Shown here: one piece after another, positions 58,427 to 64,000 of the stretch
Numbering within the stretch: the first letter of the stretch is position 1
Layout: every line of letters begins with the position of its first letter
Assembly (NCBI GenBank): GCA_002369515.1
Contig: DFFM01000037.1
Span: forward strand, 6,174-70,173
Reading direction: 5' to 3'
Length of the DNA stretch: 64,000 nucleotides
Source of the DNA: Prevotella sp. UBA3776
Lineage (GTDB): Bacteria; Bacteroidota; Bacteroidia; Bacteroidales; Bacteroidaceae
Made by a program: the position numbers and the translations under genes
Notes under the pieces: generated by a model
The model's database searches: none
What the model saw: the letters and a program-made list of their open reading frames with translations, nothing else
What the model was told of the DNA's origin: nothing

Positions 58427-60742
58427 ATGAAGAAGATAGTGTTGATATTGGCTGCTGTTCTGGCAATGTGTACCGTGAATGCACAGACAGACACCACGAC
58501 CACGAAGAGAAAGAAAGTAGCCGTCGTCCTCAGTGGCGGCGGTGCAAAAGGCATGGCTCACATCGGTGTGCTGAAAGTGTTGGAACGGGCGGGCATTCCC
58601 ATAGACATCATCACCGGCACATCGATGGGCAGCATCATTGGTGGTCTCTATGCCATTGGCTACAATGCCAGTTCGCTCGACTCGATGGTGAGGGTGCAGG
58701 ACTGGGGGTACGTCATCACCGACAAGGAGACAATGCGCCGCCAAAGCCTCAGCGACCGTAGAAAACAGAACACCTATGCCTTCACTACGGGACTGACCCT
58801 CGGCAAGAAGGACATGCAAGCCGGAGGAATCATCAAAGGCAAGAATTTGGCCGAGCTGTTCCAGCAACTCTGCACAGGCTACACCGACTCGCTCGATTTC
58901 ACCCGCGACCTGCGCATCCCCTTCGCCTGTGTGGCCACCAACATCATCGACAACAGTGAAGTGGATTTCCACAGCGGAAGACTTCCCCAGGCCATGCGCG
59001 CCTCGATGGCCATTCCGGCAGCCTTCTCGCCCGTGAGAATAGGCGACAAGGTGCTTGTGGATGGCGGTTTGAAAAACAATTACCCAGTTGACATAGCTCG
59101 CCAGATGGGGGCCGACATTGTTGTTGGCGTCACCGTTCAGGGCCCGCCGAAGGCGGCCGAGGAGATGGGGGGCACCATGAGCATCCTGAGCCAAATTATA
59201 GACGTGAACTGCAAAAACAAGTATGACGAGAACCTCGAACAGACCGACCTGCACCTGCCCGTCGATACCCGTGGATACAATGCGGCCAGTTTCTCGCATT
59301 CAGCCATCGATACACTCATTCGCCGAGGCGAGGAACTGGCCATGAGCCACTGGGACGACATCATTGCCCTGAAGAAACGCATCGGCATTGACGAGACATT
59401 CCGTCCTGCCATATACCATCCGTTGCATCCTCAGGTGCTGACGGAGAAACAGTGCGTGACAGGCTACGTGTTCGAAAACATGACAGCTCAGGACGAGCGT
59501 TTCCTGCGGCAGAAGTTCCACCTGAGGGACATTGACCATGCTACATCGACCAATGGCCGTTGCGATAGCATCGACGCAAAACTGGAGCATGAACTCACTA
59601 CGTCCATGCGTTTGGATTTGTTCTATCAGACTGCCGAATGCAGGTTGGTGCCCGAAGCGCAATGGGCTGCGGCCAACGGACAGCGGCCAACGGGCAATGG
59701 TGTGCGCGTTGTTCTTTCTGCAGGCAACCGCAAGTCGGTGCAGCTGCATGCTGGCTTCCGTTACGACAACGAGGAGTACGCTGCCGTTCAGTTGGGGCTC
59801 GACATTCCCTTCAAGACCACTCTGCCCGTGAACACCGACATCATGCTGCGTCTTGGCAAACGACTGGTGGCGCGAGCCGACCTCACCATACATCCCCGCA
59901 ATTTCACACGCCCCACAATCAGCGTGGCCTTTAACCGCAACGACGTAGATATCTACATGGACGGCGAACGCTCGTTCAACATACTCTATAATCAGTTGCA
60001 GGGCGAATTCACTCCTCTCAACTTCGACCTGAAGCATTTCAACCTGCAGTTTGGCCTACGCTGGGACTTCATGCACTACCGCAACAAACTGGGAGCCGAC
60101 GACTCGCCCCAGGTTATGCTCACGAACGAACACTTCATCAGCTATCGAGCCATGTTGCAATACAACAGCGAGGACAACTGGTATTTTCCCACGCGCGGTT
60201 CCAGATTCAAGGCCGAATATGCCTATGTTACCAATAACTTCGCCAAGCTCACACTGCGCGCTGAAGACGGCAGCAAGCTTGACACGAGGGTGGGAATGAG
60301 CGACGTGAGCGCCCACTGGCGCACCTCGTTCACCTTTGGCACCCGTTTCACCCTGCAGCCCATGTTCTATGGACGGCTGCTCTTCGGCACCATCGTGCCG
60401 CCCGTATTCAGCAACGCCATCGGCGGCCTTTGGTTCAGCCACTACGTTGAGCAGCAGATGCCCTTCGCCGGCATAGGTAACATTGAGTATGTTGGCCATC
60501 AGTTTGTGGCCGCACAATTGCAGGCCCAACAGCGCATCGGCACCAACAACTACATTTTGCTTCGGGTGGCTGGAGCTCAGCAAGCGGGCAAGTTGAAAGA
60601 ACTGTTTGACCACCGCACTCTGCTGGGCATTCAGGCGGCCTACTGTTACAATACGATGTTCGGCCCCGTAGGAGCCACAATCGGATACAGCGACCGCACC
60701 AAGAAGCCTTATGTGTTTTTGAATCTGGGATTTGAATTCTAA
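58427..60742 (+). CDS. Patatin-like phospholipase with C-terminal outer-membrane barrel
   Basis: Outer-membrane protein of 771 residues of the PlpD/patatin-BamA type. Signal peptide: 1-20 (IVLILAAVLAMCTVNAQ). The patatin domain (30-330) has the oxyanion loop VVLSGGGAKGMAHIGVL, the nucleophile in GTSMGSIIGGLYAIGYN and the catalytic Asp in LVDGGLKNNYPVDIAR. A POTRA-like linker follows, then a BamA-type barrel from about 450, ending in the aromatic YVFLNLGFEF. It should insert in the outer membrane and hydrolyse phospholipids or place the lipase outside. It stands near the carboxypeptidase-like gene; a shared transcript is possible. Confidence 0.9.
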   Translation: MKKIVLILAAVLAMCTVNAQTDTTTTKRKKVAVVLSGGGAKGMAHIGVLKVLERAGIPIDIITGTSMGSIIGGLYAIGYNASSLDSMVRVQDWGYVITDKETMRRQSLSDRRKQNTYAFTTGLTLGKKDMQAGGIIKGKNLAELFQQLCTGYTDSLDFTRDLRIPFACVATNIIDNSEVDFHSGRLPQAMRASMAIPAAFSPVRIGDKVLVDGGLKNNYPVDIARQMGADIVVGVTVQGPPKAAEEMGGTMSILSQIIDVNCKNKYDENLEQTDLHLPVDTRGYNAASFSHSAIDTLIRRGEELAMSHWDDIIALKKRIGIDETFRPAIYHPLHPQVLTEKQCVTGYVFENMTAQDERFLRQKFHLRDIDHATSTNGRCDSIDAKLEHELTTSMRLDLFYQTAECRLVPEAQWAAANGQRPTGNGVRVVLSAGNRKSVQLHAGFRYDNEEYAAVQLGLDIPFKTTLPVNTDIMLRLGKRLVARADLTIHPRNFTRPTISVAFNRNDVDIYMDGERSFNILYNQLQGEFTPLNFDLKHFNLQFGLRWDFMHYRNKLGADDSPQVMLTNEHFISYRAMLQYNSEDNWYFPTRGSRFKAEYAYVTNNFAKLTLRAEDGSKLDTRVGMSDVSAHWRTSFTFGTRFTLQPMFYGRLLFGTIVPPVFSNAIGGLWFSHYVEQQMPFAGIGNIEYVGHQFVAAQLQAQQRIGTNNYILLRVAGAQQAGKLKELFDHRTLLGIQAAYCYNTMFGPVGATIGYSDRTKKPYVFLNLGFEF

Positions 60743-60778
60743 CGGAGCCAGCAGCTGAGTGCCCACTCCGGTTTCGTA

Positions 60779-61594
60779 CTAAGGCTTGAGGCTTTTCACG
60801 AACTCCCAGGCGGTTTGGCAAGACTTAACCTTAACGAGGGTGTGGTGGCCGACAATGTATTCGGCAACTCCCTCACGGGGTGCTCCGTGGTGCCAATCGT
60901 AGGTGTAGCCCAACTGGGTCCAGGGTAGGGGGCTGTCGTCCTCGAAGGCCGCTGCTAAACTGTAGCGGTACCACTCGCGGAAATTGGTTTCCCCCACTTT
61001 ATAGTCCTCGTTGGCGTAGGCTGGAAATTCCAGGCCAGCCGAGGAAGTGGTGATGTCGGGGTCGTGGGCGGGGCGGAACATGCCCGCCGGGTCGGCATAG
61101 AACTGCACCATGAGATCGTAGTTGCAGTCGGGGCTCAGTCCATACATCTGGATGAGGCGCATGTGGGCAGCCACGCTGTCGAGCCCTTCGAAAGCTGCGT
61201 GGCGGTTGGCCCAGTCGGCGGGCAGAGAGACCCATGTGCCCATTTCGCGGTCGATGCGATAGACATCCTTGCGCCCGAAGAACCGCTCGTAGCGGCTGGA
61301 ATCGACGAGTGTAACAACCAGCACCATGTCGCGTCCGTCGAAGGTGGCCCATTCCTGTCCGGGTGTGCCTCGTTTGATGGGCATCAGGTGACGGGAAATC
61401 TTGGTGGTGTCGAGTTGCTTGGCATCTTCGATGGCGGCCTTGAGGTCGGCCATGAGTGACTCTTGGTCTTCATACCATGGGGTGCCTTCGATGGCCGTTT
61501 CATGGGTGCCTTCAGTGGCTTTTCCTTGGGCAAACCACCAGAATGCGCATCCGATGATAGCCAGCAAGGCGATGAGGATAATGCTCTTTTTCAT
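60779..61594 (-). CDS. Hypothetical protein with N-terminal membrane anchor
   Basis: Protein of 271 residues: one membrane helix or signal anchor at 3-22 (SIILIALLAIIGCAFWWF; a Cys is inside but the lipobox is poor), then a charged region (EDQESLMADLKAAIEDAKQLD) and a globular part rich in Trp and Tyr (WYRYSLAAAF, YTYDWHHGAPREGVAEYIVG). I do not recognise the family. The ATG at 61594 is chosen; a TTG two codons earlier is in frame. It has its own -7 element at 61640-61647 and is convergent with the patatin gene. Confidence 0.7.
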   Translation of the reverse strand: MKKSIILIALLAIIGCAFWWFAQGKATEGTHETAIEGTPWYEDQESLMADLKAAIEDAKQLDTTKISRHLMPIKRGTPGQEWATFDGRDMVLVVTLVDSSRYERFFGRKDVYRIDREMGTWVSLPADWANRHAAFEGLDSVAAHMRLIQMYGLSPDCNYDLMVQFYADPAGMFRPAHDPDITTSSAGLEFPAYANEDYKVGETNFREWYRYSLAAAFEDDSPLPWTQLGYTYDWHHGAPREGVAEYIVGHHTLVKVKSCQTAWEFVKSLKP

Positions 61595-61639
61595 GCTCAA
61601 TTGTTTTTTAGTAGGTGACAGATGGGTTTATAGAGATTA

Positions 61640-61647
61640 CAAATATA
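61640..61647 (-). promoter_or_regulatory. -7 promoter element of the hypothetical gene
   Basis: The minus strand reads TATATTTG, an exact match about 45 nt before the ATG at 61594. Confidence 0.6.
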
Positions 61648-61780
61648 CACATTTTTTGTGGAAGATGTTGTTTTTTTGATGATTTTTGTCACAATGCGTG
61701 GAAAAAAAGCGTCTCTTGGAAAACAATAACATTTATAGAATTTGACAAACAGAGAGTAAGACAAACAGACTGAAAGAAAA

Positions 61781-62158
61781 ATGAAGATATTAGGCAATAT
61801 AGTTTGGCTTTTGTTCGGTGGACTGGCAACAGCCTTGGAATATGTGGTGTCGAGCATAGCGATGATGGTGACAATCATTGGCATCCCGTTTGGCTTGCAG
61901 AGCATCAAGTTGGCATCGTTGTGCCTGTGGCCTTTTGGCGCACGGGTGGTGAAAAAGCAAGACCAGCCAGGGTGTCTGAGCACTGTGATGAATGTCGTCT
62001 GGTTTTTTGTGGGAGGCGTTTGGATTGCGCTGACCCACATAGGGTTCGGGGTGGCACTCTACATCACAATCATTGGCATACCCTTCGGCAAACAGCATTT
62101 CAAAATGGCTCATTTGGCGCTGACGCCCTTCGGAAGGGAAATAGTGGACAAGGCATGA
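61781..62158 (+). CDS. YccF domain-containing membrane protein
   Basis: Protein of 125 residues with two repeats of a hydrophobic motif, each a helix pair ending in TIIGIPFGLQSIKLASL and TIIGIPFGKQHFKMAHL with APFGxxVV-like ends (WPFGARVV, TPFGREIV). The internal duplication and the GIPFG motif are typical of YccF (UPF0754-type small inner-membrane proteins) of unknown function. It is a single gene before the DUF6565-like lipoprotein gene, with no clear promoter found. Confidence 0.9.
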   Translation: MKILGNIVWLLFGGLATALEYVVSSIAMMVTIIGIPFGLQSIKLASLCLWPFGARVVKKQDQPGCLSTVMNVVWFFVGGVWIALTHIGFGVALYITIIGIPFGKQHFKMAHLALTPFGREIVDKA

Positions 62159-62260
62159 TGCATCGTTCTTGGGAGGCATCGTTCATGTTTTTTTATTGCA
62201 TGCAGAATGCTGTGCAATATCCATGACAGAATATAATAGAAAAAGACAAAACAAAAAGAT

Positions 62261-62641
62261 ATGGTAATGAAAAGAATGAAAGTGTTTTTGTTGAGTGTGT
62301 GTCTGGCAGTGGTAGGCATGTCGCTCACGTCGTGCTCTACCAAACAGCACGCCATCAACCAGTTGGAAGATTTTTCGTATGAGTTGCAATACAAGAGCAA
62401 ATACTACAGCGTGAACGACTGGAAGGATGCTGCCGACAGGTTCATCAAAATCCGCAAGAACGTGGCCAAGCACGAAATGGACTATTCGCCCGAAGAGAAA
62501 GCTCGTATCGGTGAACTTGAAGGCGAGTGTGCCGGCTATATGGCCAAAGGTGTGAAAAACGGCTTCTTTGACAAACTGAAGGGGTTCAAGAATGAAGTAG
62601 TGGGCATCATCGAGGGCATTCTGCACTCCATGTTGCACTGA
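62261..62641 (+). CDS. Small lipoprotein, DUF6565-like
   Basis: Protein of about 126 residues with a lipoprotein signal (VFLLSVCLAVVGMSLTSC, lipobox LTSC). The start may be the ATG at 62261 or, better, the one at 62267 (KRMKVFLL). The mature part is helical and polar (HAINQLEDFSYELQYKSKYYSVNDWKDAADRFIKIRKNVAKHEM), fitting the Bacteroidales DUF6565-type family as I recall it. Function unknown. It is followed by a bidirectional hairpin and the convergent mscL gene. Confidence 0.75.
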   Translation: MVMKRMKVFLLSVCLAVVGMSLTSCSTKQHAINQLEDFSYELQYKSKYYSVNDWKDAADRFIKIRKNVAKHEMDYSPEEKARIGELEGECAGYMAKGVKNGFFDKLKGFKNEVVGIIEGILHSMLH

Positions 62642-62717
62642 GTTGGGGGTTGTGTGTTGGGAGTTGCGAGTTACGATGTCAGTGACTTCCTGACAGCGAT
62701 TGGAAAAGACAAAAAAG

Positions 62718-62759
62718 AAATCACGACGCGGTTTGTTGAAACCACGCCGTGATTTTTTT
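62718..62759. terminator. Bidirectional terminator between the lipoprotein gene and mscL
   Basis: AAATCACGACGCGGTTT and AAACCACGCCGTGATTT pair around 4 nt with two mismatches, with an A run to the left and T7 to the right. Confidence 0.85.
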
Positions 62760-62779
62760 CATTGAATTGCAAAGAGCTT

Positions 62780-63160
62780 TTATTTGTTCTTCAGCAAGTC
62801 ACGGATTTCGGTGAGCAGCTTCTCTTCTGCGGGAGGCTCTGGAGCAGGAGCGGGCTCCTCTTCCTTCTTTCTGTTGAGTTTGTTCATGGCCTTGATCATG
62901 AGGAAGATACACAGTGCCACGATGAGGAAGTCGATGACGTTCTGGATGAACACGCCATATTTGAGCTCAGCGTCGCCCACTTTGGCAGAGAGTCCACTGA
63001 AGTCAACACCACCTGTGCAGAGGCCGATGAGCGGCATGAGCACGTCGTCAACCAACGAAGAAATGATCTTTCCAAAAGCACCGCCGATGATTACACCAAC
63101 GGCCATGTCCATTACGTTGCCTTTCATGGCAAACTCTTTGAATTCTTTAAAAAATCCCAT
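62780..63160 (-). CDS. mscL: Large-conductance mechanosensitive channel
   Basis: Membrane channel of 126 residues that opens under osmotic downshock. N-terminal amphipathic helix [44 protein letters not shown] is the gate-forming TM1, then a periplasmic loop and TM2 ([24 protein letters not shown]). The cytoplasmic tail carries a Pro-Ala-Glu linker ([14 protein letters not shown]) and the final helix [12 protein letters not shown], which forms the five-helix bundle. Full length. The Pro/Glu-rich linker is slightly longer than in E. coli. Confidence 0.96.
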   Translation of the reverse strand: MGFFKEFKEFAMKGNVMDMAVGVIIGGAFGKIISSLVDDVLMPLIGLCTGGVDFSGLSAKVGDAELKYGVFIQNVIDFLIVALCIFLMIKAMNKLNRKKEEEPAPAPEPPAEEKLLTEIRDLLKNK

Positions 63161-63326
63161 AATGTTACACTTTTAAAATTGTTTGACTTATAAATGTTAG
63201 AAAATTGCTATCTGCGTTTTGCAATCCAAGGTTTGAGGCCTTGATTTATCTCATTTTAAATGTTCATTCCTGATTCTTTAATCTTAATTAAGACAGAAAC
63301 TACATGCAAATATAGATATTTTTTCG

Positions 63327-63334
63327 TAACTTTG
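63327..63334 (+). promoter_or_regulatory. -7 promoter element of gap
   Basis: TAACTTTG, an exact match, about 83 nt before the gap ATG. The rest of the gap 63161-63416 holds no gene. Confidence 0.65.
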
Positions 63335-63416
63335 CACACGAAAAGCAAAAAAATGTGTTGAAAAGGTAAAAAAAATCGAATTTTTGGTATAAACCTTTTA
63401 AAATATTACAGAAAAA

Positions 63417-64000
63417 ATGACAAAAGTAGCAATTAACGGCTTTGGCCGTATCGGTCGTCTCGCATTCCGTCAGATGTTCGAGGCAGAAGGTTATGAAGTA
63501 GTAGCAATCAACGACTTGACCAGCCCCAAGATGCTGGCTCACCTGCTCAAGTATGACACCGCTCAGGGTGGTTTCTGCGGCAAGATTGGTGAGAACAAGC
63601 ACACTGTTGACTGCACTGACAACTCCATCATCGTTGATGGCAAGGAGATTACCATCTATGCTGTTCCCAACGCAGCTGAACTGCCTTGGGGCGAACTCGA
63701 CGTTGACGTTGTTCTCGAGTGCACAGGTTTCTACACCTCTAAGGAGAAGGCTTCTGCCCACATCAAGGCTGGTGCCAAGAAGGTTGTGATTTCTGCTCCT
63801 GCCGGCAACGACCTGCCCACCATCGTTTACAATGTGAACCACAAGACACTGACTCCCGCCGACACCGTAATCAGTGCTGCTTCTTGCACCACTAACTGCT
63901 TGGCTCCCATGACCAAGGCTCTGAACGACTTCGCTGCCATCCAGAGCGGTATCATGACCACTGTTCACGCTTACACGGGCGACCAGATGATTCTCGACGG
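63417..64000 (+). CDS. gap: Glyceraldehyde-3-phosphate dehydrogenase (5' part)
   Basis: The first 194 codons of GAPDH, cut by the window end. The NAD-binding start [18 protein letters not shown], the loop [19 protein letters not shown], and [28 protein letters not shown] are typical. The catalytic Cys is in [13 protein letters not shown], and the region continues with TVHAYTGDQ. It converts glyceraldehyde 3-phosphate to 1,3-bisphosphoglycerate in glycolysis and also uses the product of the KDPG aldolase encoded in this window. The start ATG at 63417 is chosen since the family begins there. Confidence 0.96.
   Translation, partial: MTKVAINGFGRIGRLAFRQMFEAEGYEVVAINDLTSPKMLAHLLKYDTAQGGFCGKIGENKHTVDCTDNSIIVDGKEITIYAVPNAAELPWGELDVDVVLECTGFYTSKEKASAHIKAGAKKVVISAPAGNDLPTIVYNVNHKTLTPADTVISAASCTTNCLAPMTKALNDFAAIQSGIMTTVHAYTGDQMILD

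Noticed and set aside
63300..63968. 222-codon minus-strand frame over the gap gene
   Set aside because: The plus strand encodes unmistakable GAPDH; the minus frame is a shadow.

Overview
The window reads as a chromosomal segment of a Bacteroidales bacterium, most like Prevotellaceae. The evidence is the recurring promoter pattern TTTG - 19 to 23 nt - TAnnTTTG, almost no Shine-Dalgarno sequences, families typical of the phylum (DUF5112/DUF5113 kinase, DUF4836, Oar-like TonB receptor, short SerA, DUF1015) and a fairly GC-rich core. No rRNA, phage, CRISPR or insertion sequence was seen.

Layout. 1-11400 holds a hexuronate catabolism block: kdgK, a small four-helix-bundle gene and eda on the minus strand, facing a LacI-type regulator, altronate dehydratase (uxaA) and an NhaC-type antiporter on the plus strand, with a perfect 14-bp operator-like palindrome between the two arms. 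A large tandem sensor-kinase-like protein follows eda. 11400-22600 holds a GH25 lysozyme, a zinc-ribbon membrane protein, a DbpA-like helicase, serC-serA with two HEAT-type genes, a secreted GH5 glucanase, DUF1015 and YigZ. 22600-28000 has tRNA-Ser, a methyltransferase, TerC, an M15 peptidase, and an ECF S component overlapping an aldo/keto reductase. 28000-32600 is an A/T-rich accessory island: an EcoRI-type adenine methyltransferase, a DUF262-HNH protein and a PD-(D/E)XK-DUF4357 protein, preceded by an unannotated structured RNA with its own promoter and terminator. 32800-48900 is mostly core: nucleoside transporter, BFN, RsmE, DUF4836, an ABC exporter pair, the TonB receptor, a cupin, ABC-F, EngB, RecR, a glycosyltransferase and a GNAT enzyme. 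48900-51100 has two identical tRNA-Asp genes, tRNA-Cys and small membrane proteins. 51500-57040 is one 1830-residue DUF4011-type helicase-nuclease. The end holds a patatin/barrel phospholipase, YccF, MscL and the start of gap (GAPDH), cut by the window edge.

Between the genes there is more structure than usual. A family of intergenic tracts with a strict 21-bp period occurs at three places (about 7282, 38921 and 51140). A 9-bp tandem repeat fills two gene junctions exactly (9033-9122 and 57040-57102). A 106-bp palindromic element lies at 42739-42844. A 32-bp inverted repeat sits at the start of the sensor kinase, and two copies of a short palindrome lie in the leader of the TonB receptor. The best candidates for something undescribed are the three-gene methyltransferase/DUF262-HNH/nuclease locus, the RNA next to it, and the 21-bp repeat family.
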